NCBI RefSeq assembly: GCF_002777975.1
Contig: NZ_NGVS01000006.1
Span: 450,100 to 514,099 of the forward strand
Direction of reading: 5' to 3'
Origin: Shewanella carassii
Lineage (GTDB): Bacteria > Pseudomonadota > Gammaproteobacteria > Enterobacterales > Shewanellaceae
Length of the DNA stretch: 64,000 bases
A program made the position numbers and the translations under genes. Shown piece after piece: positions 28,015 through 37,757 of this stretch. How positions within the stretch are numbered: position 1 is the first letter of the stretch; each line of letters opens with the position of its first letter. The notes beneath the pieces are model-generated. The model ran no database searches. It was not told where the DNA came from and was given only the letters and a program-made list of their open reading frames with translations.

Positions 28015-28590
28015 ATGAAACCTTCGAATCTATTACTTGTTGCCTCATTGGCATTGGCGGCGCCGCTGCAGGCGGTCGAGGATCCTGCTGTAGCCGAAGC
28101 CATTGAGGCCGGGTTACAACACTATCGCAAGGGCGAGTTGAGCCAGGCCAGTTCGCAGCTGGATTATGCCGCAACCCTTATTCGTCAGCAGCGGGCCGCG
28201 GAAGTGGTGGGGGTATTTCCCGAACCATTGCCGGGCTGGCAAGCCGACGAGCCTTCCAGTGATAGCGGTGGCATGATGTTGGGTGGCGGCATCAATGCCA
28301 GTCGCCACTATTACAAAGAAGACAGTGCACAGTTGGAGATAGAACTGGTACTGGATTCTCCCTTGCTGCAATCTGTTATGGCCATGCTGACCAATCCTTC
28401 CATGATTGCCATGAGTGGTGGCAAGCTGGTCAAGGTTCAGGGGCACAACGCCATGCTCAGTACAGAATCCGGTGAGGCTGAGCTGACTGTGATAGTCAAT
28501 GGTAACGCTATGTTCACTCTCTCGGGGGAAGGGGTTAAAGTCAGTGAACTGCAAGCGTTTGCCAACGCTCTGCAGTTGGATAGGCTCTAA
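28015..28590 (+). CDS. Exported protein of unknown function
   Basis: 191 residues with a Sec signal peptide (about 1-20, ALAAPLQA). The mature part starts with a helical region (AVAEAIEAGLQHYRKGELSQASSQLDYAATLIRQQ) that resembles a single TPR-like hairpin. A domain with strand pattern and a GGMMLGGGINASRHYYKE segment follows. AGGGAAAGATA lies before ATG 28015. No family name can be given. The likely location is the periplasm. Confidence 0.7.
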   Translation: MKPSNLLLVASLALAAPLQAVEDPAVAEAIEAGLQHYRKGELSQASSQLDYAATLIRQQRAAEVVGVFPEPLPGWQADEPSSDSGGMMLGGGINASRHYYKEDSAQLEIELVLDSPLLQSVMAMLTNPSMIAMSGGKLVKVQGHNAMLSTESGEAELTVIVNGNAMFTLSGEGVKVSELQAFANALQLDRL

Positions 28591-28711
28591 GCTCAGGTGA
28601 TTGAATGCTGGATCAGCAGATGGGGCTCCGCTGGGTTAAATGCCACGGTGCCCTGGTTGTTTTCAGCGTTATCCGGGACTTAAGTTTCTCTGCCTTGGCG
28701 CCGAGTAATGC

Positions 28712-28948
28712 TCAGCGCAATAGCTGTTGATAAAGCCAGGACTTGAGTTCGGCGCGGCGCAATGTCAATTGGCTGAAACGTTCTTCTGCCGTAGGAACAC
28801 AGTTTTCTTCCAGGCCGCGGATCTCAAGGTCGAGAGTCTGATACTCGGTCGCCAGCTCACTAAAGTGCGGATCGTTTTCCCCGAGTTGTTGAATTTTTTG
28901 TTTGTATTCCGGAAACTCCAGGATCAGCGCATGGTTTTCGCCCAACAT
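28712..28948 (-). CDS. YdcH/DUF465 family small protein
   Basis: 78 residues, almost entirely helical and charged. The family pattern is FPEYKQKIQQLGENDPHFSELATEYQTLDLEIRGLEE in the first half, corresponding to the F-----I--L---D--F--L---Y--LD--I core of DUF465. A coiled-coil hairpin is likely. AGGAGAGA lies before the ATG. Function unknown. Confidence 0.85.
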   Translation of the reverse strand: MLGENHALILEFPEYKQKIQQLGENDPHFSELATEYQTLDLEIRGLEENCVPTAEERFSQLTLRRAELKSWLYQQLLR

Positions 28949-29367
28949 AAGCTCTCTCCTTCAGATAATGGCCTAGCCAACTCAGGCTCAAGTCTCACTC
29001 TCTACTCTACCCAGTGACGCTGTGTCTGTCATCCGTAGAAAGTCGACAAATAGCCATCTTCCTGTTTAATGGTAATTGAGCAATTAACGGCCTGCTCACC
29101 TTCTTTGGCGCGCGCTCATGAACTTGTCGCTTCGCAACATTCGCCCGAGTCACAGGGCTGCCTGTGCGAAAGCTCACCGCAGGAGATGGGGCACACCATG
29201 GCTGGAAACCAAGCCGATAGTGATAGATGCTTTCATCCATAAGGCCAAGACAGGCAAGTCGTCACAGGGTTCCAGGACTCACTTGGCCAAAAGGCGGCTA
29301 TTGGACGTCTAACTATGGGAAAGGGAATGTTTCTTTGGGCCCTCATTCGGGCCCAAAGCGCGTGGGC
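28949..29367. other. Intergenic region, nothing convincing
   Basis: About 420 bases between the DUF465 gene and azurin. Two overlapping short frames on opposite strands (29007-29240, 29118-29312) show no family resemblance. A perfect 10-bp hairpin (CTTTGGGCCC / GGGCCCAAAG, 29333-29358) follows azurin but lacks a T run on that strand. Confidence 0.4.
29333..29358 (-). terminator. Hairpin downstream of azurin
   Basis: Perfect 10-bp stem with a 6-base loop, 9 bases after the azurin stop. There is no T run, so it may protect the 3' end rather than terminate transcription. Confidence 0.5.
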
Positions 29368-29835
29368 TTAGCCTTTGATGCTGAAGCTGCCCTGCATCAC
29401 GGCCCAGTGGCCAGGGAAGGAGCAGAAGAAGTTGTAGCTTTCTTCTTGTGTCATGCCTTCGGTGCTGAAACTGATGCTGACAGATTCGCCGCCACCAACT
29501 AGAGGAGTGTGGGCAATCACCCGCTCGTCACCGGCTTTGACATAGGCGGCATCGGCGCCTGCTGCCATACCATCGGTGGCAATGCCCTGCATGTCGGCGC
29601 TCTTGCTCAGAACCCAGTTATGGCCCATGGCTGTCACGGGCAGGGTGCCGGAATGAGTCAATGTCAGTTCTACCGTCTTGCAACTGGCAGGAACGCTGAG
29701 TTCCTTGGTATCAAATTGCATCGCATCGTTGGCTGTGATGGTTAGGCTGCATTCGTCGGCGCTGGCAGTGCTACTGATAACGGCACCAGCTCCCAACAGG
29801 GCAATACCCGCGAGTCTCTTGGTTAACTTATTCAT
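29368..29835 (-). CDS. azu: Azurin (periplasmic blue copper protein)
   Basis: Small electron carrier, usually between c-type cytochromes and reductases. The signal peptide ends at STASA (about residue 26). Mature azurin features are ECSLTITANDAMQFDT, the copper His in TAMGHNWVLS, and the C-terminal ligand loop CSFPGHWAVMQGSF (Cys, His, Met). The disulfide cysteines are also present. ATG 29835 with AAGGA upstream gives 155 residues; a TTG at 29841 is in frame but less likely. Confidence 0.95.
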   Translation of the reverse strand: MNKLTKRLAGIALLGAGAVISSTASADECSLTITANDAMQFDTKELSVPASCKTVELTLTHSGTLPVTAMGHNWVLSKSADMQGIATDGMAAGADAAYVKAGDERVIAHTPLVGGGESVSISFSTEGMTQEESYNFFCSFPGHWAVMQGSFSIKG

Positions 29836-30043
29836 TTTCAATTCCTTTTTATGTTTTTAGGGTCGATGTTTCTCTCGACAGCACGAGAGCCCCGCAGGCT
29901 CCCGCCTGAATCCATCATAACGGCATCTTCATTAAATGAGAATTAATCTCACGATTTGGCTGGCTGCAACTTTGCTTGCGGGTGACAGCGGGGGTGACTG
30001 TGATAGACTGGCAGCCGAATCAATACTTGCCACGGAGGCACTC

Positions 30044-30565
30044 ATGAAAGGTCCTGGTTTTTGGTCATCTCTTGTTCTGGGCGGCATATTGCTCACAAGC
30101 CCTTTGGCGTTGGCCGATGACGGCGCTCGCCGGGCTCAGGTGGAGCAGTTGCTGCTGGAAATGCAGATGGATTCCATGATGGACACGGCTTATACCCAGA
30201 TGGAAATGATGATTTTGGGCATGCAACAGCAGTTCAATATCAAGGAGAGTGAAAAGCCTTTATTTGAAGAGTTCGCCCGTAAGAGTACGCAGATCTTCAA
30301 GCAGGAGCTGGGCTGGGATAAGCTGAAGCAGCCGTTGACCGATATCTATGTCAAGCACTACAGCGACAAGGAAATTGCCGATATGCTGGCGTTTTATGCC
30401 AGTGATACAGGGCGCTCCATGGTCGCTAAGATGCCGGCCGTGATGCAGGAGTCGATGATGGTGACTCAATCATTGAGCCAGGGGTTGCTGCCTAAGATGG
30501 AGCAGCTGCAGCAGGAGTTCGCCACCAAGCTTCAGGCCCACAGAGAGGCCAACTCAGGCAAATAA
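30044..30565 (+). CDS. DUF2059 family exported protein
   Basis: 173 residues with a signal peptide (ending ALA near 24). The mature protein is helical and shows the DUF2059 pattern: LLLEMQMDSMMDTAYTQMEM near the start, then IYVKHYSDKEIADMLAFYAS then DTGRSMVAKMPAVMQESM. The location should be periplasmic and the function is unknown. GGAGG lies 8 bases before ATG 30044; the upstream open frame from 29936 is not supported. Confidence 0.85.
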   Translation: MKGPGFWSSLVLGGILLTSPLALADDGARRAQVEQLLLEMQMDSMMDTAYTQMEMMILGMQQQFNIKESEKPLFEEFARKSTQIFKQELGWDKLKQPLTDIYVKHYSDKEIADMLAFYASDTGRSMVAKMPAVMQESMMVTQSLSQGLLPKMEQLQQEFATKLQAHREANSGK

Positions 30566-30584
30566 TTTGACTGGCAGCCAGCAT

Positions 30585-30615
30585 AAAAAACGGGAGTCTA
30601 GGACTCCCGTTTTTT
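30585..30615. terminator. Bidirectional terminator between the DUF2059 gene and rbsK
   Basis: ACGGGAGTC (30590-30598) pairs with GACTCCCGT (30602-30610), with an A6 run before and T6 after. Confidence 0.9.
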
Positions 30616-30633
30616 GTGTTGGTAATGGCTTGA

Positions 30634-31539
30634 TTACAGCTCGCGGCGGTAGGGAATACCACGCTGGGCGCCATGACGGGTCACGGCTATGGAAGCGGCC
30701 TTATTGGCAAAATCCACCGCTTGTTCTACGGTTTGTCCTTCACTTAAGGCCACCATCATGGCACCGTTGAAGGTGTCCCCAGCGGCTACAGTATCAAGTA
30801 CCTTGACCGGGTAGCTAGGCACTAGGCCCTCAAACTCGGGGTGACGCACATAGGCGCCGCGGCTGCCGAGGGTGATCACCACGGCGCCCACCCCTTTGGC
30901 TTGCAGAGCGGCTGCGGCTTTGGCAGCTCCGGCTTCATCTTCCACCTTAATACCGGTAAGGGCTTCGGCCTCGGTCTCGTTGGGAGTGATGATATCCACC
31001 AAGGCCAGCATATCGTCTGCCAAGGGGCTTGCGGGAGCCGGGTTGAGTATGGTCACTGTGCCCTGTTGCTTAGCCAGTTGCAGTGCAGTTTTGACTGCTT
31101 CCAGAGGCGTTTCCAGCTGTGCCAACAGATGGCTGGCGCCTTCGAACAGGTCTTGATGACAGTGGACATCGGCAGGTTCCAGGCTGGCGTTGGCACCCGC
31201 GGCCACTCCGATACAGTTTTCACCGTTATCACCGATGAAAATCATCGCACTGCCGGTCGCCATTGCCGGCATCTTCTTCAACCCCTGTGGGTGAATGCCA
31301 TCGTCCAACCAACTCTTAATCATGGTATCGGCAATGGCGTCGTCCCCAAGATGGCAGATAAAGTCCACTCGGGTACCAGGCTGTGCCAGTCTGGCGGTGG
31401 CGACCGCTTGGTTGGCCCCTTTGCCGCCATGTTCCAACCGGTAGCTGCGGCTCATCAGTGTTTGCCCAGGCTCGGGCAGGTGACTGAATTCCATCACATG
31501 ATCGGCGTTGGCACTGCCGATTATCACTAGTCTACTCAT
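30634..31539 (-). CDS. rbsK: Ribokinase
   Basis: Phosphorylates ribose to ribose 5-phosphate. PfkB-family sugar kinase of 301 residues. Substrate-binding GGKGANQAVATARLA lies near residue 38, ITLGSRGAYV near 230, and the catalytic DTVAAGDTFNGAMMVAL near 246 with the GAGD-like anion hole. It starts 3 bases after the rihA stop, so both genes form one operon in which the ribose released by RihA is phosphorylated. Confidence 0.93.
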   Translation of the reverse strand: MSRLVIIGSANADHVMEFSHLPEPGQTLMSRSYRLEHGGKGANQAVATARLAQPGTRVDFICHLGDDAIADTMIKSWLDDGIHPQGLKKMPAMATGSAMIFIGDNGENCIGVAAGANASLEPADVHCHQDLFEGASHLLAQLETPLEAVKTALQLAKQQGTVTILNPAPASPLADDMLALVDIITPNETEAEALTGIKVEDEAGAAKAAAALQAKGVGAVVITLGSRGAYVRHPEFEGLVPSYPVKVLDTVAAGDTFNGAMMVALSEGQTVEQAVDFANKAASIAVTRHGAQRGIPYRREL

Positions 31540-31542
31540 CGA

Positions 31543-32481
31543 TTAATCCTGATAGGCGTAGAGGCTTTCAACCAGCAGATCCACAAAGCCTTCACGATCC
31601 AGATGCATCAGCACCTTGGCGTTGGCGGGCTTGCCGGTCAGGTGATAGCGGTCGACAACCGTCATCCCTACAGTCAGCTCGCTCTGGGTTTCGATGGCCA
31701 CATGGCAGTCCAAGCCGATGAACAGCTCAGGCTTGAGCAGCCAGGCTATGGTGCAAGGGTCATGCAGCGGCGCGCCATCAAAGCCCCACTTGGGATCCTT
31801 GTGGTAGATAACAAAGAACTCCAGCAGATCGGCCACACACTTGGCAACCTTGTTGGGAATCGCGCGGAAACGGGCTACATCCTCTTCCATGATCTGCGCC
31901 TCATGGGTCACATCCAAGCCGGCCATGACGATGGGGATACCTGACTTGAACACCATGTCGGCCGCTTCCGGATCAACAAAAATGTTGAATTCGGCGGCCG
32001 GGGTCCAGTTACCGACACCGGCGGCGCCGCCCATCAGCACTATCTGCTCGATACGGGATTTGAGTTCGGGATAGGCGCTCAGGAAAATCGCGATATTGGT
32101 CAAGGGGCCCGTTGGCACCAGAGTCACCGGCTGGCTGCTTTGACGGATTTTTTCGGCCATCAGTTCCCAGGCCATCATCGGCTGAGGTTCAAAGGCGGGA
32201 TCCGGCAGTTCTGGGCCATCGAGCCCGGATTCACCGTGAACATTGTCGGCAATGATCAGCTCTCTTGCCAAAGGCTTGGGGGCACCGCTGGCCACAGGAA
32301 TATCGGTTCTGCCCAGCAGAGTAAGCACTCGCATGGCGTTGTTGAGTGTTTTTTCCTGGGTTTGGTTACCGGCGCTGGTGGTCACGGCCAGCAGGTCCAG
32401 CTCAGGGTTAGCCAGGGCCAAGATCAAGGCGATGGCATCATCATGGCCGGGATCGCAGTCGAGAATGATAGGGCGTTTCAT
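31543..32481 (-). CDS. rihA: Pyrimidine-type ribonucleoside hydrolase RihA
   Basis: Hydrolyses nucleosides to base and ribose. The calcium-binding signature [17 protein letters not shown] (near 6-22) is the hallmark of the IUNH family. [40 protein letters not shown] and [10 protein letters not shown] follow in order. Closest by eye to RihA (312 residues, E. coli 311), though RihB cannot be excluded without a search. First gene of the rihA-rbsK operon. Confidence 0.88.
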   Translation of the reverse strand: MKRPIILDCDPGHDDAIALILALANPELDLLAVTTSAGNQTQEKTLNNAMRVLTLLGRTDIPVASGAPKPLARELIIADNVHGESGLDGPELPDPAFEPQPMMAWELMAEKIRQSSQPVTLVPTGPLTNIAIFLSAYPELKSRIEQIVLMGGAAGVGNWTPAAEFNIFVDPEAADMVFKSGIPIVMAGLDVTHEAQIMEEDVARFRAIPNKVAKCVADLLEFFVIYHKDPKWGFDGAPLHDPCTIAWLLKPELFIGLDCHVAIETQSELTVGMTVVDRYHLTGKPANAKVLMHLDREGFVDLLVESLYAYQD

Positions 32482-32628
32482 GCTGTTACTCCTTTAGCAA
32501 TTTGCCCGAGCATAGCATGACTCTTTGGCGCGCGCAGAAACGGGTGGCAAACTGTGAAGTGCTCCTCAACTGATTGCTGAAATATGCTACAATCCGCGGC
32601 CTTAAAGGATTGAATCAAAGGAGGCCCG

Positions 32629-33894
32629 GTGGGAAAGATACGGGCAATTTGGAAAGACCTGGCTTTTATCGGCTCTTTTGCGATTGCCGGTGGGATGTTC
32701 TCGGCCCTCGGGCTTTATTTCGTCAAGGACAGTGTTCAATCCTGGCAGGAAGTGAATATCCTGCTCGAGCGAGGCGCCGAGACCCAAGGTTATATCGCCC
32801 GGCGTGCTCAACAATATGTGCCCCCGGGGCGCTGGGGCGTCGGCCGTTATGAGTGGGATTGCCAGGTGCATTATCAGTTGCCTAACGGCAGTGAGTATCA
32901 GATCTGGAATCCCCCAGGCCTGTTTTGCGACTCGAGAAGCGTCGGTGAGGCTGTGGCCCTTTGGTATTTGCCTGAGGAGCCCGGCATAGTGCGCACCGAT
33001 ATCCGCTATCATCGAGAGCAGCAAAATACCTGGCACGAACTGTTGGGTATTCTATTGGCGTTGCCTATGTTGGCGCTAGGCGGTTGGACTTTGACCCAAG
33101 CGGGGAAATGTTTACGCTTTTTCCTGGCCAGAGAGCGACTCTCTCCACGGCTTGAGCCGTTGCTGGAGGCCGATAACCCCGCCGAGTTACTGGCATTTCT
33201 TGAAGCCAACCGGGCCAGCCCGGCCAGTCGCTATTTGGGGCAGCAGGCTCTTGGCTATATCGCCGCCAGACCTGAATGGCAGACGCGTTTTCTTGCCTGG
33301 TTTGTCCCTGTGTGCCTCAAATGGGAGTCGCCAAATAAAAGAGAAGAGATCTGGGAAAACTCGGTTCTCGGGCTTTCATTGCAATGGACTCTCGGTCGTC
33401 GTTACCCTGAGTTTACTCTGGCACTGCTCGATGGCATTCGCAGCCTGTTTACTGAGCATGAACTGGCGAAGATGGTATTCTCTCAGCACCTGGCCGAGCT
33501 GCAACGCAAACCTTGGAACACTGAAATTCAGGGGCAATTCAATGCCTTGTTATTGGGGCGGCAAATGCCTTTGGGTGACAACGGATTTATCCACACCGAA
33601 GTGAGTCGCTTGGTATGCCTTGGCTGGCTTTTGAATAACCTGGAATCGCTGCCCGATGTTTGGTTCAGCGCTGCGAGCGCCTTACTCAAGGCGCTCGCAG
33701 CGCAGCCGCCACTCCATCCTTTGAGCCGTAAACAGCGTAAAAAACAAGTGCCATACTGGCGCAATATTCTCAGCAGTCTGGCATCCAAGTCTAACTCGGG
33801 GGCAACCGGTCGAAAGCGCCAGGCACAGTTGGCACAGATTGAAACCGATATCCAGGCGCTGGCCGCCAGCCGCGGTTTTACGCTGAGCAGATAA
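32629..33894 (+). CDS. DUF3592-type membrane protein
   Basis: 421 residues. A hydrophobic segment (about 12-32) is followed by a soluble region with a tripartite DUF3592 pattern (ILLERGAETQGYIARR, YEWDCQVHYQLPNGSEYQIW, AVALWYLPEEPGIVRTD), then a second membrane segment (about 138-158). The C-terminal 240 residues are helical and unassigned. It starts at GTG 32629 with GGAGG upstream. The role is unknown. It is probably monocistronic. Confidence 0.7.
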   Translation: MGKIRAIWKDLAFIGSFAIAGGMFSALGLYFVKDSVQSWQEVNILLERGAETQGYIARRAQQYVPPGRWGVGRYEWDCQVHYQLPNGSEYQIWNPPGLFCDSRSVGEAVALWYLPEEPGIVRTDIRYHREQQNTWHELLGILLALPMLALGGWTLTQAGKCLRFFLARERLSPRLEPLLEADNPAELLAFLEANRASPASRYLGQQALGYIAARPEWQTRFLAWFVPVCLKWESPNKREEIWENSVLGLSLQWTLGRRYPEFTLALLDGIRSLFTEHELAKMVFSQHLAELQRKPWNTEIQGQFNALLLGRQMPLGDNGFIHTEVSRLVCLGWLLNNLESLPDVWFSAASALLKALAAQPPLHPLSRKQRKKQVPYWRNILSSLASKSNSGATGRKRQAQLAQIETDIQALAASRGFTLSR

Positions 33895-34159
33895 GATGAA
33901 AAAGCGCCGGCTGGCTATTTATGGCTATGGATATGGCGATATTTGTAAACCAATGACGACTGCCGGGGTGAGATATCTCTGATTTCACAATTGATGCAAG
34001 CCAGATCTCTTTTCTGTCACTTTGTAGTACATTCGGGTATGTTAAAATCATTCAATGTTTCAGTGAGTAAGAACCTCTGATGAAACTTTGCTTGCCTCAA
34101 ATCATTTAAGTAATGGTGACGGGCATTATCGAATCTTGGATCTGTTATTGGGAGAAAAC

Positions 34160-34507
34160 ATGGAACATTTCATCGGAGCCATCAAAAAATACGCCGACTT
34201 TACCGGTCGAGCCCGTCGGACAGAATACTGGATGTTCACTCTGTTCTATATCATTTTCAGCCTGGTTGTCAGTGCTATTGACTATGCGCTGGGTACCACA
34301 GTGCTGGGGCTGATTTATTCCTTGGGCCTGTTGTTGCCCTCTATTGCGGTTGCCGCGCGTCGTCTGCACGACACTGACCGCAGTGGTTGGTGGCAGCTGT
34401 TGGCATTTATCCCCATCGTTGGCTGGATAGTATTGCTGGTCTTCTACTGCCAGGATAGCGAAGTGGGTGACAACCGCTTTGGCAGTAACCCCAAAGAGCT
34501 GGGTTAA
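34160..34507 (+). CDS. DUF805 family inner-membrane protein
   Basis: 115 residues, E. coli YhaH/YhaI-like. The family features are FTGRARRTEYWMFTLF near residue 14, three hydrophobic segments, and the conserved VAARRLHDTDRSGWWQLL near 64 followed by IVLLVFYCQDSEVGDNRFG. GGGAG lies before ATG 34160, which is preferred to 34088. Function unknown. Confidence 0.9.
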   Translation: MEHFIGAIKKYADFTGRARRTEYWMFTLFYIIFSLVVSAIDYALGTTVLGLIYSLGLLLPSIAVAARRLHDTDRSGWWQLLAFIPIVGWIVLLVFYCQDSEVGDNRFGSNPKELG

Positions 34508-34514
34508 GATAATG

Positions 34515-34539
34515 AAAAGGGAGCCTCGGCTCCCTTTTT
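34515..34539 (+). terminator. Intrinsic terminator of the DUF805 gene
   Basis: AAAAGGGAGCC (34515-34525) pairs with GGCTCCCTTTTT (34528-34539). Confidence 0.88.
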
Positions 34540-34652
34540 GTTTTTCAAGGTAGACTTTGTAGTAACCTAAAACAGTGATGATTAGACATTTATCCATGTA
34601 GACGTCTATAATGCCCGCTCTCGGCCAGGCCGGGAATGACAGTACAGTATTT

Positions 34653-34838
34653 CAGTCAACCTCTCGTGGTGCCCCGGAATGAAAGACCGGGGATAATCGG
34701 GAAGCCGGTGAGAATCCGGCACTGCCCCCGCAACGGTAAATGGTGAGAGACAGGCGCGCCCAAGTGGCGTCATAAAAGTCGGGTCTCGCGCGGTCAACCG
34801 CATAGCCAAAGTCCGGAGACCGGCCCTAGAGGTATTTC
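34653..34838 (+). promoter_or_regulatory. Cobalamin (adenosylcobalamin-type) riboswitch
   Basis: Conserved blocks occur in the right order: GGTGCC, GGGAAGCCGGTGAGAATCCG, GCACTGCCCCCGCAACGGTA and AAGTCCGGAGACCGGCC. A closing stem forms between AACCTCT (34658-34664) and AGAGGT (34828-34833). It controls the TonB-dependent receptor that starts 97 bases later. A hairpin CGGCAG / CTGCCG just downstream may be part of the expression platform. Confidence 0.95.
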
Positions 34839-34934
34839 GATGATTTCGGTGGGCAGATCTCGAAATGCGGCAGCCCAGGGGCTCTCCCTGCCGTGGCACT
34901 CTTGCCCCGTTTCCCTTTCAGGAGTCAAAGGAAA

Positions 34935-36884
34935 ATGGGTTTCAAACTAAATCACCTCGCGCTGCTTTGCGGTGCATTTACCTCAGTTCCCGTCATGGCG
35001 AGTGCTACAACCCAGGCCGTGGATGAACATCTGGTGGTCATTGGCCGTCAGGATGACACGCCGCTCAATATTGCCGCCAATGTTGCAGTAATAGATGCCG
35101 CCGATATTCAGCAAAGCGGTGCCAGTAATCTGAGCGAGTTGCTGCGTGGCCGCAGTGGCATTCAAATATCGGACAATAACTCAGGGCCTGTGCTGGCGAT
35201 GCGCGGTTTTTCTGCCAGCCAAGCGGTGAATAATACCCTGATACTGATAGATGGTCGCCGACTCAACAATATCGATATTGCCGCCCCCAGCCTGAGTGCC
35301 ATTGCGGTCAATCAGATTGAAAGAGTAGAGATCCTTTCCGGCAGCGCCGGAGTGCTCTATGGCGATCAGGCCGTCGGCGGGGTGATCAATATTATCACCA
35401 AGGCGCCCAGTGCCAGCGGTGGCAACCTGACCCTCTCAGGTGGCAGTTTTGACACCTACGAAGGTCGTGGGGATCTGTCCGGCGCCATCAATGACAACTG
35501 GCGTTACTATTTGGCTGCTGCTTATAACGAAAGCGACAACTACCGTAGAAACAATGCCAATGAAACCGGTTCTGTGCTGGGGCGTTTGCAATATGATTCA
35601 GAGTCGACCAACTTCTTTGTCGAAGGCAGTTACTACGATAACAAGCGCCAGACTCCAGGCTCACTGACCCTGGCTCAGTTTGAAGCCGACCCACGCCAGG
35701 CGACATCGACGCCGGGTGATTACAACCATGAGATGACTTCCGCCTGGCGTGGTCATATTCAGCGCCAAGTGCACGCCAACTGGGCTCTGGTTGCGGACCT
35801 CAACTACAGTGATACTTTGGTGTCCAGTGTCAGCTATGGCAGCCCAGGTCGGAACGAGCGCTCGCTGTTGGAATTCAATCCCAAGGCACTGGGGCGTTAT
35901 CTGACCCGCAATGGTGAACTGAGCATAGTCATAGGTGCAGATATTCAACGGGGTGAAACCGAGTTCGATCTCAGTTATATGCAGCGCAGTAACACCCAAA
36001 CCATGACCAGCACCTATCTGCAGGCCAATGTGCCGTTGACCAACAGCCTGAGCTATGTGGTGGGCGGACGCTATGCCAAGGTCAAGGATGAACTCAAGGA
36101 CGGTCAGATTTACCCCAATGGCATAGATTTGGATGAAGACGCTCACGCGCTCGAGTTGGGGCTCAACTATCGGCCGCTGGAAGGCCACAGATTTTATCTT
36201 CGCGGTGATGAGAGCTTCCGTTTCGCCAAGGTCGATGAGCAAGCTTATACGCCACCAACCGTCGTCGGCCTCAAGCCGCAGACCGGCCGTTCCATTGAAG
36301 CCGGCTGGGATTGGACCTTGAGCAACCAGAGCCTGCGTCTGAACCTGTACCGGCTGTCGCTGGAAGATGAAATTGTCTTTGACCCCAGCGCCGATATGCC
36401 TATCGGCGGCGCTTTCCCCGGCGCCAACGTCAATGCCGATGCCTCCCGCCGTTATGGCGCCAGCCTCGACTGGGACTGGCAGCTCAACGAAATGCTGCAG
36501 TTGGGACTTGAGTACAACTATATCGATGCCGAATTTACTGAAGGTGCCAACAAAGGCAAATCTCTCTCCTGGGTGGCCGAGCATTCAGGGCGTGTCTACA
36601 CCAGTGTGGACTTTGGTCAGCACTGGCAGCTGTTTGTCGAGGGCCAGTATCTGGGCGACAGATATATGGAGGGTGACAATGGCAACCAGCACGATAAACT
36701 GGACAGCTACTGGCTGGGGAATATCGCCCTCAACTACAGCCGTGATGCCTGGCTTGCCAGCCTGAGGGTCGACAACCTGTTTGACAAGCAATACGCCAGC
36801 TCAGGTTATTTCAGTACCTGGGGCGATGGTTATTACTCGGGTAGCGGCCGTGCGCTGAGATTCAGCGTCAGCTATCGCTTCTGA
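34935..36884 (+). CDS. btuB: TonB-dependent receptor, probable cobalamin transporter (BtuB-like)
   Basis: Outer-membrane beta-barrel that imports its ligand with TonB energy. 649 residues from ATG 34935 (AGGAG upstream). Signal peptide about 1-23, TonB-box region HLVVIGRQDD, plug domain with GASNLSELLRGRSGIQIS and ERVEILSGSAGVLYGDQAVGGVINIIT, then strands ending in the terminal aromatic YRF. The assignment to cobalamin rests on the riboswitch in its leader rather than on the barrel sequence, so the symbol is tentative. A terminator follows. Confidence 0.85.
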   Translation: MGFKLNHLALLCGAFTSVPVMASATTQAVDEHLVVIGRQDDTPLNIAANVAVIDAADIQQSGASNLSELLRGRSGIQISDNNSGPVLAMRGFSASQAVNNTLILIDGRRLNNIDIAAPSLSAIAVNQIERVEILSGSAGVLYGDQAVGGVINIITKAPSASGGNLTLSGGSFDTYEGRGDLSGAINDNWRYYLAAAYNESDNYRRNNANETGSVLGRLQYDSESTNFFVEGSYYDNKRQTPGSLTLAQFEADPRQATSTPGDYNHEMTSAWRGHIQRQVHANWALVADLNYSDTLVSSVSYGSPGRNERSLLEFNPKALGRYLTRNGELSIVIGADIQRGETEFDLSYMQRSNTQTMTSTYLQANVPLTNSLSYVVGGRYAKVKDELKDGQIYPNGIDLDEDAHALELGLNYRPLEGHRFYLRGDESFRFAKVDEQAYTPPTVVGLKPQTGRSIEAGWDWTLSNQSLRLNLYRLSLEDEIVFDPSADMPIGGAFPGANVNADASRRYGASLDWDWQLNEMLQLGLEYNYIDAEFTEGANKGKSLSWVAEHSGRVYTSVDFGQHWQLFVEGQYLGDRYMEGDNGNQHDKLDSYWLGNIALNYSRDAWLASLRVDNLFDKQYASSGYFSTWGDGYYSGSGRALRFSVSYRF

Positions 36885-36892
36885 TAGCATAG

Positions 36893-36917
36893 AAAGCCGG
36901 GGTTTCCCGGCTTTTTT
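36893..36917 (+). terminator. Intrinsic terminator of the TonB receptor gene
   Basis: AAAGCCGGG (36893-36901) pairs with CCCGGCTTT (36906-36914), followed by T's. Confidence 0.9.
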
Positions 36918-36992
36918 CTGCCCGTATTTCTATCTGTTGTAGTTTAGAACCTGGGCTTTTTCGAGCACTGACAAGGAGGCAAGAGCCGAAAT

Positions 36993-37613
36993 ATGAAAGC
37001 TGATTTTAGATATGGTTTGAGAGGCGTGGCCATAGCTCTGTTGTCGCTGCTTTTGCTCGCTTGCTCCGAGCCCAAGCTGGCTTATATCGGCAGCAATGGC
37101 AAACTGCTGGCCTTCGGTGACAGCCTGACCCAAGGCGTTGGTGTCAAGGCCGGGCAGGACTATCCCAGTCGTCTGGCCGAGTTGTGCCGTTGTGAGGTGA
37201 TCAACGCCGGGATTTCCGGTGAGCAATCTGCTGCCGGGCTTGAGCGTTTGCCGGCACTGCTGGACGAAACCAAGCCGGATCTGCTTATTTTGCTCGAAGG
37301 CGGTAACGATATTCTCCGCGGCCGCAGCCAGGCACAATTGGCGCAAAACATTGAGGCCATGTTACTTGAGGCCAAGGTGCGGCAAATTCCGGTAGTGCTG
37401 CTGGCTGTGCCACAAAAGAATTTATTGCTGTCGCCCCTGCCTTTGTATGCCGAACTGGCCAACAAGCACGGCGCCATCTTGCTGGAAGATACTCTGTCTG
37501 AGCTGCTGCGTTCAAACGAGCTCAAGTCAGATACTGTGCATCTCAATCAACAGGGGTATTCGCGTTTGGCACAAGCCATCTTCACCAGGCTGCAGGAGGC
37601 GGGCGCTTTTTGA
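36993..37613 (+). CDS. GDSL/SGNH-type esterase, lipoprotein
   Basis: 206 residues. A signal sequence with lipobox LLAC (Cys near 24) predicts a lipoprotein. SGNH blocks: GDSLTQGVG (catalytic Ser near 44), INAGISGEQSAAGL, GGNDILRG (Asn), and the C-terminal DTVHLNQQGYSRLA (Asp and His). It is similar in size to TesA-type lysophospholipase/arylesterase. AGGAGG lies upstream. It sits just after the terminator of the receptor gene and is probably not under the riboswitch. Confidence 0.85.
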   Translation: MKADFRYGLRGVAIALLSLLLLACSEPKLAYIGSNGKLLAFGDSLTQGVGVKAGQDYPSRLAELCRCEVINAGISGEQSAAGLERLPALLDETKPDLLILLEGGNDILRGRSQAQLAQNIEAMLLEAKVRQIPVVLLAVPQKNLLLSPLPLYAELANKHGAILLEDTLSELLRSNELKSDTVHLNQQGYSRLAQAIFTRLQEAGAF

Positions 37614-37757
37614 TGCTACTTTTTGATTCTATTTAGCAAAAACCAGGCTAATTATCGATTCAACTTGACCCTGTAGGACATTTTATGGGTAAATTCTCTG
37701 CCATAATAAGTGGCAATAGTGCCTCCATAATAAATAACAACAGGTTTAAAGAATCAC

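Noticed and set aside
29007..29312. Two overlapping short frames on opposite strands
   Set aside because: Neither has a convincing start or family resemblance; they overlap each other.
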